The notes: a model not told the origin generated them from the sequence alone. A stretch of DNA of 64,000 nucleotides from Aureibacter tunicatorum (GCF_036492635.1 NZ_AP025305.1:1612001-1676000), one strand, 5' to 3'. Counted from the first letter of the stretch, positions 1-10,060 are shown. A program made the numbers and translations.

Positions 1-1929
1 ATGAAGTTTATTGATTTCGTTGAATAAATCGGCATTGTTGTTTTTAAGTACAACGACGCCTTTTCCCCCAGCCAGCCATATGTTGCCATTGTTGCTTTCT
101 TCCAGGTCGGTGATTTTTTCAAGCGGTAGCCCATAATCGCTATTTAAATTGAATATATTGCTTGAGTTGATTAAACTGACTCCTTTTTGAGTTAAAACCC
201 ATACTTTGCCATATCTGTCTTTATGTATTTTGTTAATATGTTCATTGTCCAAGCCAGAGTCTTTATTTATCGTTTTTTGCAGTTTTCCATCTTTAGAAAT
301 TATGGCTATTCCACGCATTGTGCCTGCCCATATGTTGTTATTAATCTCTTGGAGGCATAAAACATTATTGCTGATTTTCCCATTTTCTTCATTCAAGTGA
401 AAAATAGGTTGATGCGAAAACTTTTTAATGGCATGCAAACCATTGTTTGTTGCTATCCAAATTTTATCTTGGCTTGTAACGACATGTTTTATGTTCAGGT
501 GTATTTCTTTGAAACTGAATTGAAATGTATCTTTCGCATATGTATACCATAGATAATTACCGAGGACTTTAAATGTGAAGCTGGAGTCTTGGGAGAAGTA
601 CATCGATTTTTGACCGGAGATTATATTCGAGTTTTTATTAGGATTATAATTTCGAATCGATACATCCGCGTACACTTTGTCTTTTGATTTTATAAAATGC
701 AAGGCCGTAATATTGTCTTTGAGTGTTGTGCTGTATATGACTTCTTGTTGATTAGCTTTATGGATAATGTGGTTATCCTCTAGAAGATAAACAATTGAGT
801 CATTGGCCAATGAAATATCCAAGATGTTTTTATCTTGGAATAAATAATCTATTTGGGTTTTTATAAGACCTGAAGGCAATAGCCTCATTCCTCCGCCAAA
901 TAAGGAGATCCATAGGTTTTCATTGCTGTCAAGCTCTATATCGGAGACTCTATGATTAATAGAGTGTTTTTGCATTAAGTTAGTGGGAGAAGGTGAATCT
1001 GGAAATTTTAAGTAAACATCAAACCCTTGATTTTTCAAATTGAAGGTATTGAATGATTGGAAAGTCTCTCTGCATAAGTGTTTCCTGATAATAAAGTGAT
1101 CATTTAAAAATGAATCTTGACTGATAATGCCGGATTGATTAAAATGATAAACATTGCCGAAGGAAGAAGCCTTTAAGCACTGATGAACAGCGCAAGTGTC
1201 AATCATATGTATCTGGGAATTGTTTAGAAAAGAGTATGGCGTTGAAATTTGCTTGTTAGAATTCAGCAAGTGCACACCGGTGAACCTTTCTCTATTCCCC
1301 CAAAAACCTTGATGGAAAAATAAACGCTCATTGAAACAACTAAAATTTACATCTTGAATATACGGTGCTTTAGGCCCAATTTTCGCTTTTGCTGTTTTTT
1401 TGAGACTGTCTTTCCAAATGAAAAATTCGTCATATTTATTTGTAGAGCTATTTTCACAACTATAGTTGATTCCAAAGTTTCCTAGTGACTGTCGATAAAA
1501 AAAACCGCTATCCAAAGCTCGTAACTTAGACGCATAGCACAAATTATTCTTTTCTATTTTGTCATCGTACACAGAATCATTTTTTAACTGCATGACTCCT
1601 CCTCCCCAAGTTGAAATATTGATGTCGCCTGCTTTGTTTTGCGCTATGTCAACCACGACATGATTGCGAAGTCCATGTTGCGTGTTGATGGTTTTGAATG
1701 TTAGGCCATTGAATATTGACAAGCCCGCATTTGTGCCGGTATAGATATTTCCTAAAGAATCTATGTGTAAATTATAAGCAGTATTGTGAGGAAATCCTGT
1801 TTTTGTATCGAAGTGCAATCCAATGATTTGGGAATAACTCAATGAAAAAAAGAAGCATTGTATTATAAATGCAATGCCAATAATCGCAATTTGATTCGCT
1901 ATTGTTCTTTTCCAACTCAATCTTCTCAA
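1..1929 (-). CDS. Two-component-type beta-propeller sensor, N-terminal part (partial)
   Basis: An open minus-strand frame of 643 codons runs off the window start without a stop. The likely start is a TTG at 1927-1929, 9 nt downstream of an in-frame TAA; no ATG precedes the hydrophobic segment. The first ~35 residues form a signal peptide ending near SYSQ. The rest contains repeats typical of the periplasmic Reg_prop propeller, with blocks such as DSLGNIYTGTNAGLSIFNG, DSNENLWISLFGGGMRLLP and DRYGKVWVLTQKGVSLIN. In Bacteroidota such propellers are followed by a Y_Y_Y domain, a membrane helix and either a histidine kinase or a LytTR/HTH output; that part lies outside the window, so the output domain is unknown. 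The family is clear; the start is uncertain. Confidence 0.8.
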   Translation of the reverse strand, partial: MRRLSWKRTIANQIAIIGIAFIIQCFFFSLSYSQIIGLHFDTKTGFPHNTAYNLHIDSLGNIYTGTNAGLSIFNGLTFKTINTQHGLRNHVVVDIAQNKAGDINISTWGGGVMQLKNDSVYDDKIEKNNLCYASKLRALDSGFFYRQSLGNFGINYSCENSSTNKYDEFFIWKDSLKKTAKAKIGPKAPYIQDVNFSCFNERLFFHQGFWGNRERFTGVHLLNSNKQISTPYSFLNNSQIHMIDTCAVHQCLKASSFGNVYHFNQSGIISQDSFLNDHFIIRKHLCRETFQSFNTFNLKNQGFDVYLKFPDSPSPTNLMQKHSINHRVSDIELDSNENLWISLFGGGMRLLPSGLIKTQIDYLFQDKNILDISLANDSIVYLLEDNHIIHKANQQEVIYSTTLKDNITALHFIKSKDKVYADVSIRNYNPNKNSNIISGQKSMYFSQDSSFTFKVLGNYLWYTYAKDTFQFSFKEIHLNIKHVVTSQDKIWIATNNGLHAIKKFSHQPIFHLNEENGKISNNVLCLQEINNNIWAGTMRGIAIISKDGKLQKTINKDSGLDNEHINKIHKDRYGKVWVLTQKGVSLINSSNIFNLNSDYGLPLEKITDLEESNNGNIWLAGGKGVVVLKNNNADLFNEINKLH

Positions 1930-2168
1930 CAGGTTTTAGAGATATCATATATTCTATTATGATTGTAATATTACAATATGAGGTTAATAAATACTATTTT
2001 ATTCTAGTTTTGTTTATTGTAATATATTCATTAGTGAAGTTCGTTTTGGTTGTCTTTTTTGTTGTTTTTATGCTTATTAATATTGTTTAAATTATTTTTA
2101 TTGTTTTGTTTTGTTAGTGATGGTTGTATGGAAGGTTTTAATTGTAAAATAGAAAGCGAATTCGAGAC

Positions 2169-2192
2169 AAAAAAAAGTGGCTTAAGCCACTC
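2169..2192 (-). terminator. Rho-independent terminator of the esterase gene
   Basis: A perfect 14-nt palindrome (GTGGCTTAAGCCAC, 2177-2190) sits directly after the stop codon of the esterase gene. On the minus strand it is followed by eight T residues (2169-2176). This is a strong intrinsic terminator separating the esterase from the propeller gene. Confidence 0.75.
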
Positions 2193-3037
2193 TATTGATT
2201 TTTCTTTTTGTTGGTTTCTGAAAGATGTTCGAAAATATTATACACAGCCATATGCAGGGCGTCTCCGTGATTTCTGTTTTCTAAATACTTGAAATACAGG
2301 TTTCCTTTTGGATAACCATCGTCGACTAGCTTCATGTACAGCTCTTTTGCATTGTTTTCTAAGATTTCTCCTTCTTTGCCAACGGCTATGGAAATTGATT
2401 TGGGCGAATGATGCGTGAGGCTTGTTTTAAGCACAGATCCATTATCCCACCATAGGCTTGGACTGACAATGATATAATGATCGAATAGTTCGGTTTTGTT
2501 CAATAGGATTTCAGTGGCAAGAAGGCCTCCTAAGGATTGGCCAATAAGGTATGATTCGTTATTTGCTCTGTATTGGCTCTCGATTCTTTCTTTAAGCTCG
2601 TTTTCGATGAATGATATGAATTTTTGGGAGCCTCCTGAGCTAGGAAAATCTTTTTTGTCTCTTTTGATACTGGTTGGATGAGAAAAATCTCTTTTCCTGT
2701 CGACATTTGCTATGCCTACCACTATGCATTCGGGAATGACATTGATCCAAGATAAGGAATTGAATTGTACGAGCCCTGCTATATGAAGGAAGTCTTGATC
2801 GATAGAGCCATCCAGAAGATAGATTACTGGGTATTTTTTATCGCTGTTTTCATAATTTTCAGGCAAGTAAATGTTTAGAATTCTCTCTTCTTCCAAAATC
2901 TTGGAGTCGATGGTTAGAATCTGGCCTATGGCTAGGGGTTTTGTATTTTCCTGAGTTTGGGAAAAGCTTTGTAGGCTCGTCAAGATACTTGTTAAAGCAA
3001 GAAAACTTGAGAAAATGAATGAGAATCGCATGTGCAC
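2192..3037 (-). CDS. Secreted alpha/beta-hydrolase, esterase D / enterochelin esterase-like
   Basis: 281 aa with an N-terminal signal peptide (hydrophobic to about residue 26, SFSQ). The body matches the PF00756 putative esterase family: a YPVIYLLDG strand at 70-77, the nucleophile elbow GQSLGG at 166-171 (Ser168), and a late NHGD with the probable catalytic His257. It would hydrolyse an ester outside the cytoplasm; the substrate cannot be read from sequence. It stands alone between the propeller gene and a divergent methyltransferase and has its own terminator. The start is ATG 3037, with a second ATG two codons later. Confidence 0.85.
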   Translation of the reverse strand: MHMRFSFIFSSFLALTSILTSLQSFSQTQENTKPLAIGQILTIDSKILEEERILNIYLPENYENSDKKYPVIYLLDGSIDQDFLHIAGLVQFNSLSWINVIPECIVVGIANVDRKRDFSHPTSIKRDKKDFPSSGGSQKFISFIENELKERIESQYRANNESYLIGQSLGGLLATEILLNKTELFDHYIIVSPSLWWDNGSVLKTSLTHHSPKSISIAVGKEGEILENNAKELYMKLVDDGYPKGNLYFKYLENRNHGDALHMAVYNIFEHLSETNKKKNQ

Positions 3038-3203
3038 TTAGTTTAGTTGTTTGATGACGTTGTTTTTTGAATTTGTAAATAATATAAGATATTTATTTTT
3101 GTCTTTTATCATGTTAGCGCTTTTTAAAGTTTCGATAATGAAGCAGTAATTTAAATGCTTATAAGAAGTCTAAAGCGATAATAATGAAGTTTTAATAAAT
3201 TGA

Positions 3204-3211
3204 TATATTTG
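3204..3211 (+). promoter_or_regulatory. Candidate -7 box upstream of the methyltransferase
   Basis: TATATTTG matches the Bacteroidota -7 consensus TAnnTTTG, 36 nt upstream of the ATG at 3248. I did not find a convincing -33 TTTG at the right spacing, so this is tentative. Confidence 0.3.
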
Positions 3212-3247
3212 GATATTGTGTGTTTTTTATAATCAAAAAATGAAGTA

Positions 3248-4048
3248 ATGCAAAAAGATGAAAATTATTTAGAAATAAACAGACGGTCTTGGAATAATAA
3301 AACTGAGGTGCATTTGAAATCGGATTTTTATGATCTCGACAGCTTTAAGCAAGGCCGGTCATCGCTGAACAGCATCGAATTGGAATTGTTGGGGGATATT
3401 AAAGGCAAGTCGATTTTGCATTTGCAATGTCATTTCGGACAAGATACGATTTCATTAAGTAGAATGGGAGCGAATGTCACAGGTGTCGATTTGTCAGATA
3501 AAGCAATAGCAGCCGCCAAGTCGCTTGCTTTAGAATTGAATGCTAGCGCTGAGTTTATTTGTTGCGATATCTATGATTTGCCTAATCATTTGGATAAAAA
3601 ATTCGATATAGTTTTCACAAGCTATGGCACGATTTGCTGGTTGCCAAATTTGGAAAAATGGGCAGATGTAATTTCCTCTTTTTTAAAGCCCGGCGGGGAC
3701 TTCGTGATTGCCGAGTTTCATCCAGTCGTTTGGATGTTTGATGATGATTTCCAAAGCGTGGAATATAATTACTTCAATGCGGGTCCTATCGCTGAATCAG
3801 AGGAAGGAACTTATGCCGATAGGAATTCAGAGATAAGCCAAGAATTTGTTGTGTGGAATCATGGACTAGGCGAAGTCATGAATAGCTTGATCAAGAATGG
3901 GCTTGAAATTGAAGCTTTCAATGAGTTTGATTATTCTCCTTATGATTGCTTTAATAAAACAGTTGAAATAGCAAAAAATAAATTCAGAATTAGTCATTTT
4001 GAAAATAAAATTCCTATGGTTTATTCGATAAAAGCTGGTAAGAGATAA
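3248..4048 (+). CDS. Class I SAM-dependent methyltransferase
   Basis: 266 aa, cytoplasmic, with no signal peptide. Motif I (ILHLQCHFGQD) is at about 56-66, and the acidic ribose-binding residue follows at Asp81 in GVDLS. The CCDIYDLP block (105-112) and the later LKPGGDFVIAEFHPV are typical of the Methyltransf_11/25 fold. The N-terminal YLEINRRSWNNKT resembles small-molecule methyltransferases of Bacteroidota. The methyl acceptor is unknown. It is a single gene, divergent from the esterase. Confidence 0.85.
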   Translation: MQKDENYLEINRRSWNNKTEVHLKSDFYDLDSFKQGRSSLNSIELELLGDIKGKSILHLQCHFGQDTISLSRMGANVTGVDLSDKAIAAAKSLALELNASAEFICCDIYDLPNHLDKKFDIVFTSYGTICWLPNLEKWADVISSFLKPGGDFVIAEFHPVVWMFDDDFQSVEYNYFNAGPIAESEEGTYADRNSEISQEFVVWNHGLGEVMNSLIKNGLEIEAFNEFDYSPYDCFNKTVEIAKNKFRISHFENKIPMVYSIKAGKR

Positions 4049-4211
4049 TAGTTTTTAATATATTTTTTATTTAATTAAATTAATTCATGTGTGGATTATG
4101 TGTTTTTATTTTTGAAATAAATGATATTTTAATAGCCTTTTGTGGTGTGATTTTTTTTGGAATTGTTATTTTTGATTATGAATTAAGAGATAATTTTTAA
4201 TAAATGATATA

Positions 4212-6056
4212 GTGAAGTTGCATCATATTTTGTTAAGATTAGTATTGATTATTTTTTTAGTAAGTACTTTTACTATTGGTTACGGACAAATTTTGAAATA
4301 TGACACTAGAGTCTTTGTGGACAAGAATTTTGTTAAGCACACTGAACGAAGCTTTGTAGTTCAAATTAATGATAATAAATCTCATGATTTAGCGGAAATT
4401 TATATTCATCACAGTCCGGATCAAAAGCTCGATTTACAATACGCTCGTATAGTTGATTTGAATGGAAAGGTTCTTAGAACGGTCAAAAAAAAGGATGTGC
4501 TTATTAAAAATGCGAGAACCAACCAAGCCTTTTTTCAGGATGATTTGGTGGCTCAATTTGATATGTATTGGAATGAGTATCCTTATCGGGTTGAGTATTC
4601 TTATAAGTTAGTCGCACAAGATTTTTTGCATTTGACTTATTGGAATCCGGTAATTCACGAGTCTGTAAAAACAGCGCATGCGACTTTGGAAGTGGATGTG
4701 CCGGCAAATTATCAGCTTAATTATTACGACACGGACTCTTTGCTAATTAATAGATCTGAACGTGATGGCCGCAAGTCTTTCAAATGGATGTATAATGGAC
4801 AAATGCAAAGTTTAAAACAGCCCAGTATCACTATAAGAAGAGATGGCCCTGAGGTGTTGGTAGTTCCCAAGATATTTCATTATGGCATTAGCGGAAGCTT
4901 TGATTCATGGAAGAGTTTTGGACAATGGAATTATGATCTCAACAAAAATGCTTTGGATTTAACATTAGCTGACAAGGAAAATGTGAAATCATTGATAAAA
5001 GGGTTGGTTGATAAAGAAGAAATAGTAAAAACATTGTATTATTATTTGCAGGAGCATACAAAGTATGTTAATGTCTCGATTGATATAGGCGGACTTAAAA
5101 GTTATCCTGCATCTTACGTCAGTGAAAAGAAGTATGGAGATTGCAAGGCATTGACAACCTATATGAAAGCCTTGTTGAGCGTGGCGGGAATAGAGTCTAA
5201 TTATATTTTGGTTAAGTCGGGAGTAGGTGAGAATGACATAGTTGAGGATTTTCCAAGCCAACAATTCAATCATGTAATATTATCCGTTCCTCTTGAGAAT
5301 GATACACTGTGGTTGGAAAATACCAGTGATTATTTGCCATTCGATTATTTGGGTCGTTTCATTCAAGATCGTTGGGGTTTGTCCGTGGAGGATGATAATA
5401 GTCACTTGGTAAGAATTCCAAAAGTAAAGATTGAAGATACCGGATCAATTCAAAAGTACGCATTTCGAAAAGTTGAAAATCAATGGAAAGCGGACATTGA
5501 GCTAAGGTTGGAGGGGTCGGTGTTTGAGGCATGCAGATATTTTATCAAAAATGAAATGGATGATAGATTTGAAGATGTTCTTTCAGATCAAGTTAATTTG
5601 AAAAACTACACTATAAACTCTTGGGAGCTCGTCAATTTTCATCGAGATAGTTTGCATGTCAATATCAAAACTGAAGGAGAGCTTGGTAATTTATTTCGAA
5701 AGATAGGCAACATGCATATTGTGCAACCTTTAATAGTGTCGTTGCCAAGTCTTGCGCATCCTGAAGACCAAAAAGACGAGTATGCTGTTGGCAATCCGAT
5801 AAATCGAGTGAATAAGATGAATGTGAAGCTTGAGGATCTGCCCGTAGGCGAAATAAAAATTCCAGAAAGCAAAAGTTTAAAGTCTAAATTTGGGACTTAT
5901 GTCACAAGTTTCACATTAAGCGAGGAAGAAGTGGTAGTGAATGAATCTATTGTTATTCCTAATGGGAAAATAGCTCCAGAGGAATATTCGGATTTTTACG
6001 CATTTGTCGATGAGATAATAAAATATAAAAAACGATCAGCTATAATAATTCAATGA
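4212..6056 (+). CDS. Exported DUF3857 / transglutaminase-like protein
   Basis: 614 aa starting at a GTG. A signal peptide (residues 1-25, ending GYGQ) precedes a DUF3857 beta-domain (about 30-250). A transglutaminase-like core follows, with Cys311 in YGDCKA, His354 in FNHV and Asp373 in NTSDY, so the Cys-His-Asp triad is present. A further beta-rich C-terminal domain completes the protein. In Bacteroidota such proteins are periplasmic or surface proteins of unknown substrate. The stop overlaps the start of the next gene by 4 bp (ATGA), which indicates translational coupling. Confidence 0.85.
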   Translation: MKLHHILLRLVLIIFLVSTFTIGYGQILKYDTRVFVDKNFVKHTERSFVVQINDNKSHDLAEIYIHHSPDQKLDLQYARIVDLNGKVLRTVKKKDVLIKNARTNQAFFQDDLVAQFDMYWNEYPYRVEYSYKLVAQDFLHLTYWNPVIHESVKTAHATLEVDVPANYQLNYYDTDSLLINRSERDGRKSFKWMYNGQMQSLKQPSITIRRDGPEVLVVPKIFHYGISGSFDSWKSFGQWNYDLNKNALDLTLADKENVKSLIKGLVDKEEIVKTLYYYLQEHTKYVNVSIDIGGLKSYPASYVSEKKYGDCKALTTYMKALLSVAGIESNYILVKSGVGENDIVEDFPSQQFNHVILSVPLENDTLWLENTSDYLPFDYLGRFIQDRWGLSVEDDNSHLVRIPKVKIEDTGSIQKYAFRKVENQWKADIELRLEGSVFEACRYFIKNEMDDRFEDVLSDQVNLKNYTINSWELVNFHRDSLHVNIKTEGELGNLFRKIGNMHIVQPLIVSLPSLAHPEDQKDEYAVGNPINRVNKMNVKLEDLPVGEIKIPESKSLKSKFGTYVTSFTLSEEEVVVNESIVIPNGKIAPEEYSDFYAFVDEIIKYKKRSAIIIQ

Positions 6057-8038
6057 AATATTTTATACTAATTTTTTGCATGGCAGCAAGCGCTTTCTCT
6101 TGGGCGCAGACGAAGTCCATTGAGTTTGGAAAAATTACCCAAGAGGAAATAGAGATGACTTCTTATGAAAAGGACCCGGAAGCCAAGGCTCTTATTTTAT
6201 ATGATAAGGGAGAGTCCAGTTTTATAGAAAATGCGGAAGGAGGATACGATATAAGGTTTAAGAGGCATAAGAGAATCAAAGTTTTCAGCAAGACTGAAGA
6301 AGGCGTGACAGAGATTCGTATTCCATTCTATGAAGACGGGTATTCCAAAAGGGAGAAAGTTCATGATGTGAAAGCGGTCACTTATAATTATGTGGAAGGA
6401 AAGTTAAAATTGACAGAGCTTGATATAAAAGCAGTATATGAAGAGAAGCTGAATAAGCATTGGCATGTTAAAAAATTTGTATTCCCTGATGTTCAAGATG
6501 GTTCTGTATTGGAGTATAGCTATGTGTTGGACACGCCGTTTAAATTCCATCTTCCGGATTGGGAGTTTCAGAGCAATATTCCCACGTTGTATAGTGAATA
6601 TGATGTGGCTTTGATTCCCTTTTACGAATATGTTTTTATAAAGAAGGGTATCGACAAGTTTAGTTTCAGGGATAAGCGCGAAGGTTCGAAATATCGAAGA
6701 ATTCCAGGTGTTTCTGTTTCGTATGGGGCGAGCACATCCGAGTTCCGAGATTACATTCATACTTTTGTAATGGAAGATGTGCCGGCTTTTGTTGATGAGA
6801 CTTATATATCGTCAGTTGAGGATTATATCATGAAAGTTGATTTTCAGCTGGCCAGATTTTACAGACCTACAGGGGGCAAGGTTGAAATTATCTCGACTTG
6901 GATGGATTTGAATAAAGAGCTGTTGAAGCATGAGAAGTTTGGCAAGTATATGAATTCGGCTAAGAGGAATGCCAAAGAGATCATAGCAAGCTTGAATTTG
7001 GGTAAATTGAATGAGTTGGAAAAGGCGAATAAGATCGTTGAGTATGTCAAAAACAACTATGTTTGGAATGGATACTATGGAAAATACGCATCACAACCGG
7101 TGAAAAATTTCTTGAAAACTAAAAATGGAAGTATTGCGGATATCAACTTATTTCTAATAGCGATGCTTAACGCTAGCGGCATTAATGCTCAGCCTTTGAT
7201 CTTAAGCACTCGGAAACATGGGAAAATATATACCCAATACCCTTTTGATCATTATACCAATTATGTGGTGGCATATGTCGAGACATCCGAAAGCTCATTT
7301 TTGTCGGACGGCTCTGATCGAAATACGATGTTTAATCAATTGCCGTTGCGATGCGTGAATGGCAAGGCTCTATTGGTTAATGATGAAAAGAAATCCCAAT
7401 GGATAGATATCCATCCATATGGTTTGTCTAAAGACATGTATAGTGTAATGTACGATATTGATGCGGAGAACTTGCAGATGAAAACTGTGGTTTCTGTCAG
7501 CAGTAGAATGTATGATGCGGTTAGCAAGCGGGAAAAGTTTGAGAATGATACGGTAAAAGTAAGAAAGCACTTTAAGTCTTATTTTGATGAGATACATGAT
7601 GTCAAAATTTGGGATAAGCTACAAGGGGCTTCATGCAGCATGATTATCAAAGGGTCAAATGAAGTTGAAAGCTTTGCGGGCCAATTGGTGGTTAATCCGT
7701 TCATGAATTTGCCTTTTCAGAAGAACTTTTTGACACAGGAGGAACGAAGCCACCCGGTTGATTTTATCTATTCCATGGACAAGTTTTTTGAGTCTAAATT
7801 CAAAATCCCTGAAAACTATAGTATTACAGACATGCCTTCAGAATTGGATATCAATAATGAACTTGTCAAGCTTGATTTAAAGTACTCAATCACAAATGGA
7901 TACTTTGTGGCTAAGGGGAATTTTAAATTTAAAAAGCCGATTTATTACCAAGAAGAATACAAAGAGTTGAAGTCGTATGTGGATACCATTATCGAAAAGT
8001 TCAACCAAACTGTAGTTTTGAAGCCTATAAGTCAGTAG
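6053..8038 (+). CDS. Exported DUF3857 protein with degenerate transglutaminase core
   Basis: 661 aa with a signal peptide (ending FSWAQ). It has the same architecture as its upstream neighbour: DUF3857 (about 60-270), then a transglutaminase-like fold (about 310-430). Where the active Cys is expected the sequence is NGSIADINL (around residue 361), so the nucleophile is missing although the fold-specific helix is kept. It is probably a non-catalytic partner of the preceding protein, given the ATGA overlap. A hairpin follows the stop. Confidence 0.85.
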   Translation: MKYFILIFCMAASAFSWAQTKSIEFGKITQEEIEMTSYEKDPEAKALILYDKGESSFIENAEGGYDIRFKRHKRIKVFSKTEEGVTEIRIPFYEDGYSKREKVHDVKAVTYNYVEGKLKLTELDIKAVYEEKLNKHWHVKKFVFPDVQDGSVLEYSYVLDTPFKFHLPDWEFQSNIPTLYSEYDVALIPFYEYVFIKKGIDKFSFRDKREGSKYRRIPGVSVSYGASTSEFRDYIHTFVMEDVPAFVDETYISSVEDYIMKVDFQLARFYRPTGGKVEIISTWMDLNKELLKHEKFGKYMNSAKRNAKEIIASLNLGKLNELEKANKIVEYVKNNYVWNGYYGKYASQPVKNFLKTKNGSIADINLFLIAMLNASGINAQPLILSTRKHGKIYTQYPFDHYTNYVVAYVETSESSFLSDGSDRNTMFNQLPLRCVNGKALLVNDEKKSQWIDIHPYGLSKDMYSVMYDIDAENLQMKTVVSVSSRMYDAVSKREKFENDTVKVRKHFKSYFDEIHDVKIWDKLQGASCSMIIKGSNEVESFAGQLVVNPFMNLPFQKNFLTQEERSHPVDFIYSMDKFFESKFKIPENYSITDMPSELDINNELVKLDLKYSITNGYFVAKGNFKFKKPIYYQEEYKELKSYVDTIIEKFNQTVVLKPISQ

Positions 8039-8048
8039 GTTTTATTTC

Positions 8049-8114
8049 ATGAATTCAATTGAAATTGATAAAGTGATTGCTTTTAGTAATTTCAATTGGA
8101 TTCATGGGGTTTTT
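8049..8114 (+). terminator. Hairpin after the DUF3857 pair
   Basis: Arms 8049-8066 and 8088-8105 are almost perfectly complementary (ATGAATTCAATTGAAATT against its reverse complement). The plus strand then has GGGGTTTTT. This is a weak intrinsic terminator, since the T-run is short. Confidence 0.45.
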
Positions 8115-8233
8115 AAGTTATAGTTACTTGATTAAGTGAAAGTGAGGACTTTTAAGCCATTCTTCTAAGAATTCAATGTCACAGAAATGATGAGGCCAAA
8201 TTTTATTAGATATTTTCTCTTAACATGTCCTCG

Positions 8234-8548
8234 TTAACTAAGTTTACCTGCCAATGTAATGCCCAAGACAAAGCTCATGATAATGATTCCTGCGGTTATG
8301 CTTGCCAATGCTTGTTTGTTTTGGCTATTGAGCTTAGAAAATTTGTACAATATATAACTCATAAGCAAGTTGAAATAACCCCAAAGTAAATTGATGAGTG
8401 GAGATGATAGTCCTTTTCCGGGAGGGTTGGCAAAAGGCGTAGGAAAAGAATCGCCTGAAATTCCATGAATTATATGAGGCACAGAATTTATGAGAAAAGC
8501 TCCCAAAAAGAAGCATGCTAGATAATTATACCATTTCATACTGTTCAT
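8234..8548 (-). CDS. Small integral membrane protein, unknown function
   Basis: 104 aa with about three hydrophobic helices: 9-27, 50-66 and 82-100. A conserved-looking loop FPTPFANPPGKGLSSP (35-50) lies between helices 1 and 2. I recognise this as a conserved hypothetical type but cannot name a function. It is monocistronic, and the flanks contain no other gene. Confidence 0.75.
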   Translation of the reverse strand: MNSMKWYNYLACFFLGAFLINSVPHIIHGISGDSFPTPFANPPGKGLSSPLINLLWGYFNLLMSYILYKFSKLNSQNKQALASITAGIIIMSFVLGITLAGKLS

Positions 8549-8774
8549 TTATTTTGACAATTTTAGTACATCATCAAAAGCTTAGTTTTATTATATAGTT
8601 TGAAATGGGGCATAGTTTTTAAATAGCGCTTATTTGATTACTTGAGGTCATCATAAATTCAAAGGCATTGTAAATTAAAAAGAAAAATAACAGCAGAGCT
8701 AATCATGCTGTTATTGAATAATTTATTTTTCGTAAAGTGTAATGCTATTTTAGGGTTTCACGTAGAAATGTAAT

Positions 8775-9173
8775 TTATTGTTTCTTTTTGAAAATTAATT
8801 TATCTCCGTCATAATCCATTGAAAGAGTGTCTTTATCAAGTTTTGCATTTCCTTTAGCTGCTACAACTCCATTTAAAAACATTACTAAGTTTATTTTATT
8901 TTCACCAGCTTCATTCCAATTAACTGCTAAATCTATAGACTGGGATGGTTGAATTATCTTATATTCTCCCGTTCCGTCAGAAGTTAATATCAAAATAAGT
9001 TTATGGCCTTCAATAAGTATAAATTCATCTTTATTTTCCTGGTCTATTTGTTCCCATGTTCCGACGAATGGACTATTCTCATACTTGTCTTTATTTTCTA
9101 TATTTTGTCCACAAGATGAAAATATAATAGTTATTAACAATAGTGTGAAAAAATTTTTAAACCTTCTTTTCAT
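8775..9173 (-). CDS. Small lipoprotein, lipocalin-like
   Basis: The start was placed at ATG 9173 rather than the upstream ATG at 9230. This gives a clean lipoprotein signal: MKRRFKNFFT, hydrophobic stretch, then IIFSSC with Cys21 as the lipidated residue. The mature ~110 aa begin FVGTWEQID and alternate short beta-strands, as in small lipocalin-like lipoproteins of Bacteroidota. No ligand can be inferred. Confidence 0.75.
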   Translation of the reverse strand: MKRRFKNFFTLLLITIIFSSCGQNIENKDKYENSPFVGTWEQIDQENKDEFILIEGHKLILILTSDGTGEYKIIQPSQSIDLAVNWNEAGENKINLVMFLNGVVAAKGNAKLDKDTLSMDYDGDKLIFKKKQ

Positions 9174-9250
9174 AACTAAATCTTGATTTTTGATGTAAGT
9201 GTTTTTATTTGTGTTATATAATAAGTTCATTATTGATTAGCTTTTCGCTC

Positions 9251-9291
9251 ATTATAAATGCTCTTTTTTAGTGAAAAATAGTATTTATAAT
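9251..9291. terminator. AT-rich hairpin between lipoprotein genes
   Basis: ATTATAAATGCT and AGTATTTATAAT form a stem around a 17-nt loop between two minus-strand lipoprotein genes. It may terminate the DUF4465 gene transcript; no strong T-run follows. Confidence 0.35.
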
Positions 9292-9313
9292 AAAGAGGCT
9301 GCAAAGTGGTTGT

Positions 9314-10060
9314 TTATTGGCCATTTAAATCTTGATAGACTAATTCATCAAAACAGAAATATGAAGGAGGGTAAGTTACCCCGATTTCAACATTAGCTTC
9401 CATTTTAAAGCTTAAGCCATTCACTTTACCTAAAGAGGATAAGTTTACTTCTTTCCATTCATCTAAAATAAAATCTTTTCCGTCCCTAAGGTCTGCGAAA
9501 TAGAATATTACTTTTTTATCCATGAGGTATCCATGACTATCGATCCCTTGTATTATCAATCTTTGATATTGTCCTCTCTGCAATTTTTGAAAATATTCAC
9601 CGCCATCTTTCATTGCATAATAAGCATATACACTCGTATTCAAAGATGCTTTAACGGGTTTAATTTCTTTACTAAAATTAACTTCAAAATTACTGCCTGG
9701 AGATACTGCGCAATTGATCACAGCATAATTTTTCGTGCCATTTGCTCCCGAATTTGCTTTCACTACATATCCATTGGCTTCTGAGACATTTGGCGACTCT
9801 TTTTCTGATTCTATGATATTAGAGTATCCTGCACTTGTGCGTCCAAAACCAACAAATGATTTAAAAGAGGCGATTCCTGAGGTGAAGATTGGATTGTCCT
9901 CTGTTGATACCCATTTAGAATTATTTTTTAGAATTAAATCTTCAAAACCAAGTATTTTTTGTTCTGGCTTTTCAGAAGATTCATCAATATCATTGGAACA
10001 TGACACTAAAGCTGCTGAAAATAAGAAAACTGAAGTGATTTTTTTGAAATGTTTAATCAT
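9314..10060 (-). CDS. DUF4465 lipoprotein
   Basis: 248 aa with a lipoprotein signal (Cys21 in ALVSC). It matches the DUF4465 pattern: GFEDLIL near 39, SFKSFVGFGRTSAGYSN, YAVINC, SVYAYYAMKDG, FYFADLRDG, WKEVNLSSLGKVNGLSFKME and YFCFDELVYQD at the C-terminus. Members are usually secreted or surface beta-sandwich proteins, often near calcium- or metal-related or adhesion genes; the exact role is unknown. Two decayed copies of the same gene follow upstream (10140-10699). Confidence 0.8.
   Translation of the reverse strand: MIKHFKKITSVFLFSAALVSCSNDIDESSEKPEQKILGFEDLILKNNSKWVSTEDNPIFTSGIASFKSFVGFGRTSAGYSNIIESEKESPNVSEANGYVVKANSGANGTKNYAVINCAVSPGSNFEVNFSKEIKPVKASLNTSVYAYYAMKDGGEYFQKLQRGQYQRLIIQGIDSHGYLMDKKVIFYFADLRDGKDFILDEWKEVNLSSLGKVNGLSFKMEANVEIGVTYPPSYFCFDELVYQDLNGQ

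Noticed and set aside
1902-2292. Two overlapping hydrophobic plus-strand ORFs
   Set aside because: They lie opposite the start and promoter region of the propeller gene, are AT-rich and have no family.
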